Positions 17,957 to 27,829 of a DNA stretch of 64,000 nt are shown in pieces. Every line of letters begins with the position of its first letter. The stretch's first letter is position 1. The DNA is from Veillonella parvula (GTDB taxonomy: Bacteria; Bacillota; Negativicutes; Veillonellales; Veillonellaceae): assembly GCF_036456085.1 (NCBI RefSeq), contig NZ_CP138632.1, positions 1,531,001 through 1,595,000 of the forward strand. The letters run 5' to 3'. Below the pieces are notes generated by a model. That model did not search any database and was not told the DNA's origin. It saw nothing but the letters and a program-made list of their open reading frames with translations. The translations under genes were made by a program, and so were the position numbers.

Positions 17957-20779
17957 TTATTTCTTAGCCTTAGAACAACGATCTAATAGGAATGCAACGC
18001 CAACGAATGGGATGCCACCGCTTTCACCAAGACCGATTTCACAGGTAGAGCTGGAGCTTACACCTAGTGTTGCACCGTATTCAGCGATTTCAGCAGCAAG
18101 GTCTTTGGTAGCACATTTGTTAAGTTCTGGTGTAAAGAACCCTTTTTGACCAGCAAAGCCATCGCATGCAAAAGATTTAATGTTAAATACATGGTCTGTG
18201 CATAGACGAGCCAAATCTTCAATATATTGAGATTTATTCAAGGATTTAATCTTACATTGTTTGTGTACGATGACCCGTTCATCACATTTTTCAATATCGA
18301 GATGAGGCACAACGTATTTACACAAGAATTCAGAAATATCGTTGATTTCTAAGTCTGGCATGTGTTTGAAAGCATGGTTGAAACATGCACTATGATCGAT
18401 CACGATTGGATATTTACCGTTTTGAGATGCTTGCATCAATGCATCGTGTAAGTCCTTAACAGCACGCTCATGAACGTCATTATAGTTTTCAAAACTCAAG
18501 CCACAGCAGAGGTTTTCGATATGTTGAGGGTAGATAATATCGATATGGGCCTTGTTGCAAAGGCTTTCCACTACTTGTTGCAAGCTGCGTTCATCATCGT
18601 AACCTTGATTAGGTTTGAAAGCGCGGTTCGCACAGGTACTAAAGTATACAACCTTTTCAAAATTAGTCGGTTTAATGCGACTTCTCAATCTGTAGCGATT
18701 AGCCTTAGGAGTTGTTTTAGGTACATATGGTGTAACACCTGTTACGCCATGTAAGCCTTCAGTAATCTTGGAGATCGCTTTTTGTGTAATGATAGATCCT
18801 GCAATGCCTTCAAGACTTACACCAGCACGGCACATTTGAAGTGTAGTAGGGAAATTATCGTAAATCTTCTTAGCCAATTCTGGTGCTGGAGGATCGATGC
18901 GGCGCATAGATAATGCAATTTGAGCCGTATCGATGCTGAGTGGGCAAAGGCCTTTACACATGGAGCACGCAGCACAGGTATCTACACCAAAGTATTCATA
19001 GCCTTTTTTAAGCTCTGCAGCCAATGTGAAATTGCCTTCGTTTTCAAGGCGTTTTGTTTCACGCAACAATGCAATACGTTGACGAGGAGTCAATGTTAAA
19101 TTGCGGCTTGGACAATGTTTTTCACAGAAACCACATTCCATACAGATTGTAAAAGCATCATCGATAACGCATTGAGCTTTAAGATTTTTCTTATACACAT
19201 CTGGGTCATCAGTAATGATAACATCAGGATTCAAGATACGTTCAGGGTCAAAGATAGCTTTAATACGACGGTTGATTTCGTACGCTTTACGCCCCCATTC
19301 CATTTCAATAAATGGTGCCACCATACGGCCTGTACCATGTTCAGCTTTTAAAGAACCACCGAAGCCAGAGACGCGTTCAGACATTTCTTTTACCAAGTCA
19401 CCGAAGTTCTTAGTATCTTTAGGATCGCTGAAGTCAGGTGTAATGTTAAAGTGAACATTACCAGATAACGCATGGCCAAAGATTACGCCACCGTCTACGA
19501 AATCGTATTTGTGGAATAATTCGGTAAGCATTTCGATGCCCTTAGTGAAGTCTTCGATTTGGAAGCATACGTCTTCTGTAATAACAGTGGTGCCTTTTCT
19601 ACGTTGACCACCAACGATTGGCAAAATGCCTTTACGGATAGCCCACCAAGAATCGTATTCTTTAGGATCTTGGGAGTAAAGACTTGGAATAGCTGTTGGA
19701 ATATCTTTCAATTTATCTTTAATAAAAGCTAAGTTTTCATCGACAGTTTCTTTGGAGTAGCTTTCAGTTTGGAACAAAATAGCACTTGTACCTTCAGGAA
19801 CTTCGCGAACGAAGTCAGGCACATTGTCTAGCGCTTGAACGGCCTTAAGGGATTGATAGTCCATCATTTCCGCAGCAACAACCTTGTCACGACCCATATT
19901 AGCCAAGGCTACAACAGCAAGAGATGCATCGTTCAATGTTTTAAAGAACATGAGACCGCAGCCTTTATACGGTACGTCCTCAACAGTGTTATATACGATT
20001 TCAGACACGAAACCTAATGTACCTTCAGAACCGATGAACAAGTGGTTGATGATATCGATAATATCTTCAAAATCAACAAGGGAGTTCAAGCCGTAACCTG
20101 TGGTATTTTTGATTTTGTACTTATGGTGAATCAAGTGTGTCAACTCTTCATCGGCCAAAATATCCTTACGCAATTGTAAGATATCCTCTACCATTTGAGG
20201 TTTTTCTTTAAGGAATTGATCAATACTCTTTTGGTCAGACGTATCAAGGATGGAGCCATCTAATAACACAACGCGAATGGACCGAATTGTTTTATAAGAG
20301 TTTTGCGCCGTACCACAGCACATACCAGAGGAATTATTATTCAAGATACCACCTACTAATGCTGTGGCAAGCGTTGCAGGATCTGGACCAATTTTACGAT
20401 TGTACGGTTTCAATAAATCATTCGCATCGGAACCGATAACACCGCATTCACATTTCAAGGCTTTCCCATCATCAATAACTTCCATTTTCTTGAAGCCATC
20501 ATTACATACGATGAGCACATCTTCACTGGAGCATTGACCAGACAAGGAGGAGCCGGCCGCACGGAATGTAAATGGTGTCCCACATTGTTGACACAAACGA
20601 ATAAGTCGTCTTACTTCTCGTTCATCTTCAGCTTTAACAACTACCTTTGGTAAATAGCTATAGCAAGACGCATCAACGCCATATGCATAACGACGTAAAT
20701 GATCGGTGTATACGCGACCTTTACAAATCTCATTTGCCTCCTTGGCAAAACGTTCATAATCTCTAATAAGTGTACTCAC
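17957..20779 (-). CDS. FAD- and Fe-S-binding oxidoreductase, D-lactate dehydrogenase type
   Basis: 940-residue fusion. The N-terminal FAD_binding_4 (PCMH) domain covers about residues 40-230 (TFRAAGSSLSGQC, DPATLATALVGGILNNN), then the FAD-oxidase C domain with GHALSGNVHFN and EHGTG. Two ferredoxin-type clusters follow: CMECGFCEKHCP at about 545 and CAACSMCKGLCP at about 598. Cysteine-rich CCG motifs come near the end (CCGLSF at about 756). This fusion matches quinone-linked D-lactate (or 2-hydroxyglutarate) dehydrogenases. In a lactate fermenter, D-lactate to pyruvate is the obvious candidate reaction; the substrate cannot be fixed from sequence. Monocistronic, good AGGAGG. Confidence 0.85.
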   Translation of the reverse strand: MSTLIRDYERFAKEANEICKGRVYTDHLRRYAYGVDASCYSYLPKVVVKAEDEREVRRLIRLCQQCGTPFTFRAAGSSLSGQCSSEDVLIVCNDGFKKMEVIDDGKALKCECGVIGSDANDLLKPYNRKIGPDPATLATALVGGILNNNSSGMCCGTAQNSYKTIRSIRVVLLDGSILDTSDQKSIDQFLKEKPQMVEDILQLRKDILADEELTHLIHHKYKIKNTTGYGLNSLVDFEDIIDIINHLFIGSEGTLGFVSEIVYNTVEDVPYKGCGLMFFKTLNDASLAVVALANMGRDKVVAAEMMDYQSLKAVQALDNVPDFVREVPEGTSAILFQTESYSKETVDENLAFIKDKLKDIPTAIPSLYSQDPKEYDSWWAIRKGILPIVGGQRRKGTTVITEDVCFQIEDFTKGIEMLTELFHKYDFVDGGVIFGHALSGNVHFNITPDFSDPKDTKNFGDLVKEMSERVSGFGGSLKAEHGTGRMVAPFIEMEWGRKAYEINRRIKAIFDPERILNPDVIITDDPDVYKKNLKAQCVIDDAFTICMECGFCEKHCPSRNLTLTPRQRIALLRETKRLENEGNFTLAAELKKGYEYFGVDTCAACSMCKGLCPLSIDTAQIALSMRRIDPPAPELAKKIYDNFPTTLQMCRAGVSLEGIAGSIITQKAISKITEGLHGVTGVTPYVPKTTPKANRYRLRSRIKPTNFEKVVYFSTCANRAFKPNQGYDDERSLQQVVESLCNKAHIDIIYPQHIENLCCGLSFENYNDVHERAVKDLHDALMQASQNGKYPIVIDHSACFNHAFKHMPDLEINDISEFLCKYVVPHLDIEKCDERVIVHKQCKIKSLNKSQYIEDLARLCTDHVFNIKSFACDGFAGQKGFFTPELNKCATKDLAAEIAEYGATLGVSSSSTCEIGLGESGGIPFVGVAFLLDRCSKAKK

Positions 20780-21277
20780 TTCTATTTCCTCCTATCCTTT
20801 CTTAAGGAATCTATTACTTTTAGTATACGCCGTTCTCATTCTCCTCACTATAATTATGCATAATTTATATCTCTTCTAATAAAAATCGATATGCATTACC
20901 TTTTTATTTCCTCAGTTGAAAGTACATCTCATTAGCATTATCATGTACCCATTTTTCCTCATATACAATCAAGAATCCTTATTTATTAAGCATGTATAGA
21001 TATAGTCAGTAATTATATGCTAAAACCTCTCTAAATAACGATTCGTACTACCTATAATTCTATAGTAAATACATTACTAACATTATGCATAAAAATAGTA
21101 TGATTTATATATTTTAAATTTTTCATTCTCATTTATAGTTCTCTATGACTTTTAGTTATACCCTTTTATAAAATGCTGAAAATACAGAAAGCCCTCTAAT
21201 GATAAACACTTACGAATCACCATTAGAGAGCTTTACTAAATTATGCTTATTAAAGATAGATTAATTATAAAACCATA
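20780..21277. other. Gene-free stretch with the TSUP terminator
   Basis: About 500 bases of very AT-rich sequence with no credible ORF. It holds the D-lactate dehydrogenase promoter region near its left end and a hairpin (AGCCCTCTAATG with CATTAGAGAGCT) at 21187-21235 that terminates the TSUP gene on the minus strand. Nothing else is recognised. Confidence 0.6.
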
Positions 21278-22072
21278 TTATCCCAAAATACCAGATTTAA
21301 GAATGAGACGTACCGCCAATGCAAAGACAGCTATGCTCATGAGGGCGAGGATAGCTTTTGCTTTGAGACGTTTTGCAATACGAGCACCTACTTGAGCACC
21401 AAAGATAGCGCCAATACTAGTAGGGATAGCAATACTAAATATGATGTGGCTTTCAATTAAATGTGTAATAACCCCCACCGTTGTTGATACGGCGAGAATA
21501 GATTGACTTGTAGCCGTTGCCATATGGGTAGGAAAGCCCATGAGATAAATCAAAGCCGGCACATGGATGAGGCCACCACCGATACCAAAGATACTCGAAA
21601 TAAAGCCAACAAAAAAGCTAATACTAATACCGATAGGTTTACTATAGCTCAACTGCTCAAGAGTAAGGCTTTCTTCCTTTCTTTCCCCTTTTCTAAAATT
21701 TTTAAAACCAATCAATACGGATGCACACAGCATAAAGCATCCAAAGGCAAACATAAAGCCTTTACCAGAGAACCATCCAGACATTTGGGCACCTAAAATA
21801 GCCCCCGGGAAGGTAGCAAGACTAAAGATGATAGCAGCGTTAATGTATACCTTTTTTTGCTTAAGATACGCTATAGATCCAGAAATGGCGTTACACATAA
21901 CAGAAAAAAGCGATGTTCCTACGACCATAGATGGAGACCACTCTGGGAACCAGTACATAAAGAGAGGCACAAAGACAAGTCCCCCACCGGCACCGATGAT
22001 GGTGCCAAGCATAGCTGCTAAAAAGCCAACTACGGTAAAGAATATATAAAATGCCACTATATTATCAAGCAC
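21278..22072 (-). CDS. TSUP (TauE/SafE) family anion permease
   Basis: About 264 residues, eight hydrophobic segments in two repeats. The repeat signatures GTIIGAGGGLVFVPLF (near residue 25) and FVGFISSIFGIGGGLIHVPAL (near 150) are typical of the TauE/SafE family, which moves sulfite or sulfonate-type anions. A GTG start at 22070-22072 is preferred because GGGAGG lies seven bases upstream. Starting earlier would overlap the GNAT gene by 40 bases and lacks a site. It follows the GNAT gene by 25 bases, so the two are likely co-transcribed. Confidence 0.82.
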   Translation of the reverse strand: MLDNIVAFYIFFTVVGFLAAMLGTIIGAGGGLVFVPLFMYWFPEWSPSMVVGTSLFSVMCNAISGSIAYLKQKKVYINAAIIFSLATFPGAILGAQMSGWFSGKGFMFAFGCFMLCASVLIGFKNFRKGERKEESLTLEQLSYSKPIGISISFFVGFISSIFGIGGGLIHVPALIYLMGFPTHMATATSQSILAVSTTVGVITHLIESHIIFSIAIPTSIGAIFGAQVGARIAKRLKAKAILALMSIAVFALAVRLILKSGILG

Positions 22073-22097
22073 ATTAAAACCTCCCATGCCGTTTGAA

Positions 22098-22547
22098 TTA
22101 TTGTTTCTCCATATATACAAAGGATAATCCCGTTTCATCCTGTATTTCTCTAACGGCTTTATACCCCATTTTTGTATATAACTTTATATTAATCCAGCTT
22201 TTCGTACATGTATATAATACACGCCGGTCTTGACTGCATTGTTCATCTACGAAAACTAATAACTTCCGAGCCAACCCTTGTTGCCGATAGTTTGGATGCA
22301 CCATCAAGCGACCGACCTCTACCACGCCATCGTCATATTGATAGCGAATACCTCCGATGATTCTTCCCCCATCATCTACCAGTTTATAGGTATGCCATTG
22401 GGTGAAAGTAGCTTTAAACTCCTCTTCCGACTCCATCAATGCAGGAACCATTCGACTTCCAATCATCTCCGCTTCGCTTTCAAATGTAAGCAATTGCAAA
22501 CGGTACAGATCCAATACATCTGACTCAGTAGCTTTCACAATTTTCAT
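22098..22547 (-). CDS. GNAT-family N-acetyltransferase
   Basis: 149 residues with the GNAT fold. The acetyl-CoA pyrophosphate loop appears as VHPNYRQQGLARKLL (about residues 83-97, the RxxGxA motif), preceded by the VGRLMV strand. A C-terminal INIKLYTKMGYKAV motif gives the usual Tyr/Phe-Gly. AGGAG precedes the ATG. Substrate unknown. Confidence 0.85.
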   Translation of the reverse strand: MKIVKATESDVLDLYRLQLLTFESEAEMIGSRMVPALMESEEEFKATFTQWHTYKLVDDGGRIIGGIRYQYDDGVVEVGRLMVHPNYRQQGLARKLLVFVDEQCSQDRRVLYTCTKSWINIKLYTKMGYKAVREIQDETGLSFVYMEKQ

Positions 22548-22599
22548 AAACTACTCCTAATATATACCACGAATCAACGATTAGCTTTAGATATAATGA

Positions 22600-24144
22600 C
22601 TAATTTGATTGGAAAAATTCCTTAGCCGCCTTCAATCGGCCACGTTCACAGGAGACTTGTAATTCATCGCCTGGCTCGAGCTTCACATCACCAAGGGGCA
22701 CAATGTATGTGCCGTTGCGACGAATGCTTACGATGAGCGTCCCATCTGGCAAGGCCAAATCTTGTAATTGTACATCTGTATAGTTTGCCACCACAGGCAC
22801 CTTCGTTTGAAAGAAGGTTTGCACCGATTCTAGATTGCTTTGACCACTCATGGCTTGCAACAAGGAATCGTAAATCGGCGGTTCTTTTAAAAGCTCCGCC
22901 ACAAGATAGGCCACGAGCGTAACGATACCGATAGCATAAATATTAGAGAAACTATCCGTCATTTCAAGAACGAGCAAAATCGCCAAAATTGGGGTCCGCA
23001 TAGCGGCCGCTAACATGCCACCCATGGCACAGATAACGAACTGTGGTACAAAATCAGGAGAAATAAGTCCTAAGGTTGAAAGTAAGCTTTCACAAAAAGC
23101 ACCTGTTGCGGCACCAATTACAAGCATGGGCAAAAATATGCCCCCTTGAGCACCACTGCCATAGCAGAAGGTGGTAAGTAAAATCTTGCCTAATACGATG
23201 CCACCTAAGAGCAATACGCCATGAGATTGAAAGGCAAGCTGACCCACAAGGTCATTGCCCCCACCCAAGAGGAGCTGCGAATCAAAGCCAATGGCTGCCA
23301 CTGCCACAAAGGTAAGGGCTAATTTCAAGAATCGAGAACATTTGAACCAATCAAAGAACCTCTTGAAAGCAAAAATCATACGGCAGAATAACACGCCACA
23401 TAGCCCCATGATAACACCAACCATGAGCAATATTGGAAAATATTCAATAGGAACCCCTGAGGTCACCGTAAAGCCTAACGCTGGTGTAAGTCCAAAGATA
23501 CTAACTGTAATATAGTTAGAAATCAAAGTTGCCACGAAGGTTGGTACAACGAGATACGGATAAAAGCTTTTATGTACCTCTTCAAAGACGAACATCGCTC
23601 CCGATACGGGCGCACTAAAGGCAGCTGTTAAGCCTGCCCCAGCACCTGCGGATGTCAAAATACGCTGTTCTCGTAGCCCCGAATTCATCCAGTAAGACAC
23701 GATTTTGCCGGCAGAACCACCAATCTGTACGGCTGGCCCTTCACGACCTACGGAAAATCCTGCAAAGCCGGTCAGTACGCCACCAATCATTTTAGATACT
23801 AGCGTTCGATAGGGCTTCATATCAAAGAGACCTAACATTTCCCCTTCTATTTGAGGAATGCCCGAACCACCAGACAATGGCGCCCACGCTAGCAATCGAT
23901 CTACGATAAACGCAAAAATGACCATTGCCACAAGCCAACCTATGGCCCATTCCATGGTAATGCCTTCCATCAAATGCCACCTGATATGCTCTGATTCAAG
24001 TATCAAATAGCGGTATGATGCCCCAAAAAAACCTGCAATCACCCCAACAAGAGCACCCTTTGCAATGAGCTCCGTTAAGAGCACTCGATTCATGGACATA
24101 TCTGCCAAGGTAGAACTACGCTTATTAAATTTCCATAATTTCAT
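22600..24144 (-). CDS. ClC-family chloride channel/antiporter with C-terminal TrkA_C domain
   Basis: About 514 residues. The ClC core contains the three anion-filter motifs: GSGIPQIEG near residue 95, GREGPAVQIGG near 133 (its Glu is the gating glutamate), and GGIFLPMLVIGAATG near 333. After the membrane part, a soluble RCK/TrkA_C-like domain (about residues 440-510, with GTLIVSIRRNGTYIVPLGD and EPGDELQV) probably senses a ligand. This fusion is common in Firmicute ClC proteins. The start MKLWKFNK is chosen for AAGGAGG. Likely a chloride/proton exchanger. Confidence 0.92.
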   Translation of the reverse strand: MKLWKFNKRSSTLADMSMNRVLLTELIAKGALVGVIAGFFGASYRYLILESEHIRWHLMEGITMEWAIGWLVAMVIFAFIVDRLLAWAPLSGGSGIPQIEGEMLGLFDMKPYRTLVSKMIGGVLTGFAGFSVGREGPAVQIGGSAGKIVSYWMNSGLREQRILTSAGAGAGLTAAFSAPVSGAMFVFEEVHKSFYPYLVVPTFVATLISNYITVSIFGLTPALGFTVTSGVPIEYFPILLMVGVIMGLCGVLFCRMIFAFKRFFDWFKCSRFLKLALTFVAVAAIGFDSQLLLGGGNDLVGQLAFQSHGVLLLGGIVLGKILLTTFCYGSGAQGGIFLPMLVIGAATGAFCESLLSTLGLISPDFVPQFVICAMGGMLAAAMRTPILAILLVLEMTDSFSNIYAIGIVTLVAYLVAELLKEPPIYDSLLQAMSGQSNLESVQTFFQTKVPVVANYTDVQLQDLALPDGTLIVSIRRNGTYIVPLGDVKLEPGDELQVSCERGRLKAAKEFFQSN

Positions 24145-24342
24145 AACATCCTCCTTAGCAGTGACCAAAACCAACCTTTCCTCTGCCGACATAGGTCTAC
24201 ACGAACTATGCATTCATATCCTTAGTATACTTATGTAAACCACCATTTTCAAGAAAGGATTACGTATAAAAATAGCTTTCTCACGGAACATGAGATAAAA
24301 GGTCCGAGTCACAAAACAATAGGTAACTCTTTAAACACAAAG

Positions 24343-24370
24343 CAAGCCACCTCTAAAAAGAGATGGCTAG
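24343..24370 (-). terminator. Terminator after the Fe-ADH gene
   Basis: AGCCACCTCT and AGAGATGGCT (one G-T pair) with a short loop, T-rich on the minus-strand 3' side. It lies about 70 bases after the dehydrogenase stop. Confidence 0.6.
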
Positions 24371-24442
24371 TTTTATTAAGCAAGTGTGTAAATGTATTTT
24401 CTTTACACATTCGGAGGCATTTGAAATATGTAAAGACGCTAA

Positions 24443-25594
24443 TTAGAATATGGAATCATAGATGCCGATTATTTCTTCTAAGGATGCGTCCCGTGGGTTA
24501 CCAGGTGTACATGCATCGTTGAAAGCAGATTCAGCGAGGAATGGAATGTCTTCTCGTTTCACGCCCGCTTCGCTAAGGGATTTAGGAATGCCTACATCAT
24601 CAGCTAGCTTTTGGATGACATCGATTGCTGCTTGACGATAGGTTTCTTGATTCATGCTATCTACATCAGGAACGCCCATAACACGAGCGATTTCACGGTA
24701 TTTTTCACCTGTAGCAGGGGCATTGAATTTCAATACTGCTGTTAACAGCATGGCACAAGCCTTGCCATGAGGAATATCGTACACAGCACTCAATGGATGA
24801 GCCATGGAGTGAACAATGCCGAGGCCTACGTTGGAGAAGCCCATGCCCGCGATGTATTGACCTAAAGACATGGCTTCACGACCTGTATAATCACCAGCCA
24901 CAGCGCTGCGCAAGGAACGACCGATGATTTCGATAGCTTTCAAATGGAGCATATCAGTTAGCTCCCACGCACCTTTTGTGATATAACCTTCTACGGCGTG
25001 TACGAGGGCATCCATACCTGTGGCAGCGCAAAGACCTGTTGGCATAGATGCGGACATATCAGGATCCACGATGGCAACGATTGGAATGTCATGAGGATCA
25101 ACACAAACGAATTTGCGGTTCTTTTCAACATCCGTAATAACATAGTTAATAGTAACCTCTGCTGCCGTACCAGATGTAGTAGTAACAGCGATGATTGGCA
25201 AGCACGGATTCTTAGTAGGCGCTAAACCTTCAAGGCTGCGTACATCGGCGAACTCAGGGTTCGTAATAATAGTAGCAATCGCTTTACTTGTATCGATTGG
25301 ACTACCACCGCCAACGGCAACGATAACATCAGCGCCAGCCGCTTTACAAGCCTCAACACCAGCCGTTACGTTTTCGATGGTAGGATTTGGTTTGATACCG
25401 TCGTAGACTTCATAAGCAATACCTGCCGCATTAAGCAACTCCGTAACCTTTGTAGCCACTTTAAATTCAAATAAATCTGGCGTAGATGTAACGAGGGCTT
25501 TTTTGAAATGGCGATTCTTAATTTCGTTCACAATCTCCTGAATCGCGCCTTGTCCAAAATAGGACGTACCGTTCAACATTATTCTGCGAGCCAT
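24443..25594 (-). CDS. Iron-containing (type III) alcohol dehydrogenase
   Basis: 383 residues. NAD-binding GGGSPIDTSKAIA near residue 93, DIPHGKACAML and HAVEGYITKGAW in the iron domain, with the metal-binding His residues in HSMAHPLSAVYDIPHG (about 260-275). This is the FucO/1,3-propanediol/butanol dehydrogenase superfamily; the physiological aldehyde or alcohol cannot be told. The start MARRIMLN is chosen for AGGAGTGAAG upstream. Monocistronic with its own terminator. Confidence 0.9.
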   Translation of the reverse strand: MARRIMLNGTSYFGQGAIQEIVNEIKNRHFKKALVTSTPDLFEFKVATKVTELLNAAGIAYEVYDGIKPNPTIENVTAGVEACKAAGADVIVAVGGGSPIDTSKAIATIITNPEFADVRSLEGLAPTKNPCLPIIAVTTTSGTAAEVTINYVITDVEKNRKFVCVDPHDIPIVAIVDPDMSASMPTGLCAATGMDALVHAVEGYITKGAWELTDMLHLKAIEIIGRSLRSAVAGDYTGREAMSLGQYIAGMGFSNVGLGIVHSMAHPLSAVYDIPHGKACAMLLTAVLKFNAPATGEKYREIARVMGVPDVDSMNQETYRQAAIDVIQKLADDVGIPKSLSEAGVKREDIPFLAESAFNDACTPGNPRDASLEEIIGIYDSIF

Positions 25595-25633
25595 ATACTT
25601 CACTCCTAACAAAACAAACTATACAATAAAAAA

Positions 25634-25679
25634 TAAACCGACAGAGAATCACTTTACTTATTAATTCTCTATCGGTTTA
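25634..25679 (-). terminator. Terminator of nagZ
   Basis: AAACCGACAGAGAAT and ATTCTCTATCGGTTT (one mismatch) with a 14-base loop; the minus strand continues as ATTTTTTATTG. It lies about 170 bases after the nagZ stop. Confidence 0.75.
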
Positions 25680-25847
25680 ATAAAATCCTTGAAAGCTCGT
25701 TATGTATACACTATATATTTTTCTATTGTAACGATTCTAAAGTTTGTCTCCATTAAGTGTCAACTCAGATGCGATTTCAATGAATAGTACTTCCACTTTC
25801 TATATTCGTTATACGCTTAATTAATTCCTACCAATAAAATAAATAGC

Positions 25848-26996
25848 CTAAGAAATTTTGCTCATTTTCATAAGCAAGATACGTTTCACCGATTCATCGA
25901 GTCGTTCTTTCGAGATACGACCGTCTTTCACGGCTTTCATAAGGCCATTATAAGCCTCTTGCATGTGTTCGTATTCGTGACATACGAGCAAGATATCGCT
26001 ACCTGCTAGGATAGATTGCACCGCCATATCGCCAAAGGTATAGTGATTTGCAAGGGCACCCATGTCCATATCGTCCGTTACCACAACGCCATTGTAGCCT
26101 ATGTCCTTGCGCAACCAATCCGTAATAATCGCTTTCGATAAACTAGCAGGATGATCTGGATCGATTTGTGGGTACATCGCATGAGACACCATGATTGTAT
26201 AGGTATTCGGTTTAGACTGTTTGATAAGGTCTATAAATACCTTTGTGTCCTCTGAAAGCAATGTTTCTTTAGATACAGGAACGATGCTTGTATCTGCGTG
26301 CAAGTCTACATCGGTCTTACCAATGCCCGGAAAGTGCTTATAGGAATACCACAAGCCCGCTTCATCGTAAGCCTTGCCAACGGCGCCTGCATAGCGAACG
26401 ACCTCATCAGGGTTCGTACTATAAGAACGGCCATAGGTTAATCCCAAGTCCGCCACAGGAGCAAAGTTAATGTTAAAGCCCAAGTCTTTTAGTTCCGCAC
26501 CAGACTGTTTTGCCAAGGATGCAGCCTGTTCAATAGGTGCCTTACCTAGCTCCTCAGCAGGAGGAACCTTGATGAGCTGATCCTCCATGCGCGCTACTGT
26601 ACCGCCCTCTTGGTCGATGCCGAGGAACAATGGCGTTAAGCCCGCGTTTTTACCAGCCTTATTAATATCTGCAATGAGCGTTTTAACTTGATCCTTGGAC
26701 TCCATATTTCGATCGAACAAGATGATGCCCCCCACACGGTACTCGTTGAGCATAAATTTAGCGTCATCGTTTAGCGTTGTGCCGTGAATGCCAATCATCA
26801 ACAATTGACCCACCTTGTCTGCATCGGACATATTCGCCACTAACTTGTCCACCTTTTGCTCTGGTGAAAGTTCGCTTTGTGCCACAGACTCATAGGTCAC
26901 AGGCTCTGCCTTTGAAGTAAATGGATTATGTAAACCGCAACCCGTTGTGAGTGCTAATGCACCAATCATAGTGGCTGCTATGAAACGTCGAAACAT
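25848..26996 (-). CDS. nagZ: GH3 beta-N-acetylhexosaminidase, lipoprotein
   Basis: 382 residues. Lipobox (LTTGCG) at about residue 20, then a GH3 TIM barrel: GIDQEGGTVARM (near 128), KHFPGIGKTDVDLH (near 222, with the catalytic loop His/Asp), and VVTDDMDMGA (near 307) containing the nucleophile aspartate. It removes GlcNAc from muropeptides or related glycans. In Gram-positive relatives the secreted form acts outside, and the lipobox here suggests the same in the periplasm. The start MFRRFIAAT has GGGAGG upstream; the longer frame is rejected. Confidence 0.9.
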   Translation of the reverse strand: MFRRFIAATMIGALALTTGCGLHNPFTSKAEPVTYESVAQSELSPEQKVDKLVANMSDADKVGQLLMIGIHGTTLNDDAKFMLNEYRVGGIILFDRNMESKDQVKTLIADINKAGKNAGLTPLFLGIDQEGGTVARMEDQLIKVPPAEELGKAPIEQAASLAKQSGAELKDLGFNINFAPVADLGLTYGRSYSTNPDEVVRYAGAVGKAYDEAGLWYSYKHFPGIGKTDVDLHADTSIVPVSKETLLSEDTKVFIDLIKQSKPNTYTIMVSHAMYPQIDPDHPASLSKAIITDWLRKDIGYNGVVVTDDMDMGALANHYTFGDMAVQSILAGSDILLVCHEYEHMQEAYNGLMKAVKDGRISKERLDESVKRILLMKMSKIS

Positions 26997-27111
26997 GCAT
27001 ACCTCCCTTAAAGCTCTAAAAAGTATTATGTATAGTATATCAAAAAATATAAACGAGCCCAACATAACCAACACACGACAAGTAGCAGTATAGTATATGT
27101 ATCTTACAAAA

Positions 27112-27177
27112 CAAAAAGATTGTTACTCGAGAACCCAACGGGTATATCCATTGAGAGAATCAAATAACAATCTTTAT
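27112..27177 (-). terminator. Long-loop hairpin downstream of the BFD gene
   Basis: AAAGATTGTTA pairs with TAACAATCTTT over a ~39-base loop. On the minus strand it is followed by TTTTTGTTTTGT. Probable terminator of the [2Fe-2S] gene, or a leader structure for nagZ. Confidence 0.5.
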
Positions 27178-27193
27178 ATGTTTCATTTTTGTT

Positions 27194-27279
27194 GTGTAAA
27201 TATTATAGTTTACATTTTGGGGTGTAAACTATGTATCTTACATTTTGGATGTGTAAAATGTGTATGTTACATTTCGCAA
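27194..27279. repeat. Three tandem 28-29 bp repeats with alternating TGTAAA/TTTACA half-sites
   Basis: Three copies of a GTGTAAA-N8-TTACATTT unit follow one another. TGTAAA-type half-sites start near 27195, 27223 and 27252 and TTACA-type half-sites near 27209, 27237 and 27266: six half-sites, regularly spaced at about 14 bases. The block lies between the BFD stop and the nagZ promoter region. It looks like an operator array. The cognate regulator is unknown. Confidence 0.65.
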
Positions 27280-27280
27280 A

Positions 27281-27514
27281 TTAAATTTTGCCTTGTTCTT
27301 TCATTTCAGCTAAGAGCTTTACGATGCGAGGCCCACAGCCTTTACCACCACAAGCGCCCGTGCCAGCTCGAGTTACTTCTTTTACTTGTGGAAATGTATG
27401 AGCACCATTTAAAATGGCTTCTTTAATCGTTTTGCGCGTAATACTACGGCAAGTACACACCTTTGTAAGCTTGTCCAGAATCGCCTCTGGCACTTGATTT
27501 TCTTCAAAATTCAT
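27281..27514 (-). CDS. Small BFD-type [2Fe-2S] protein
   Basis: 77 residues forming one Fer2_BFD domain. The ligands CTC (C20 and C22) and ACGGKGC (about C55 and C60) match the C-x-C ... C-x4-C pattern of the bacterioferritin-associated ferredoxin family. Between them lies the usual helical ITRKTIKEAILNGAH segment. Such stand-alone domains donate electrons or sense iron. Not next to a bacterioferritin here. Good GAGGAATT upstream. Confidence 0.85.
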   Translation of the reverse strand: MNFEENQVPEAILDKLTKVCTCRSITRKTIKEAILNGAHTFPQVKEVTRAGTGACGGKGCGPRIVKLLAEMKEQGKI

Positions 27515-27829
27515 ATGTAATTCCTCTTCTATTCACTTGAATATCTATATACAGTATCAATTTAGTATATCGATTTACTATATCAATAGTATCTAATGAA
27601 ATACTATAATATTGCTATATCGAAAATTTACGATTTCCGTACTCATTATAACACAATCGAGGAACTATATCGATAGTTTTTAATATAAAATCTAAAGAAC
27701 AGTCAAAAGTTAACCTGCTACCATAAAAAACAGTAGAATGTACAAATACACGATATATATACTAAATCTATCTATAAAAAACTACCATAAAGATATTATC
27801 TTTATGGTAGAGACTTTCACAAAATATAA
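27515..27829. other. Gene-free AT-rich stretch with a terminator
   Basis: About 315 bases without an ORF. A perfect 12-bp hairpin (CTACCATAAAGA with its complement, five-base loop) at 27782-27810 terminates the M50-like gene. The rest is very AT-rich upstream sequence of the BFD gene. Confidence 0.6.

Noticed and set aside
27097-27426. 109-codon plus-strand ORF rich in Cys
   Set aside because: It runs through the hairpin, the half-site array and the antisense of the BFD gene; the Cys content comes from TGT in the TGTAAA repeats.
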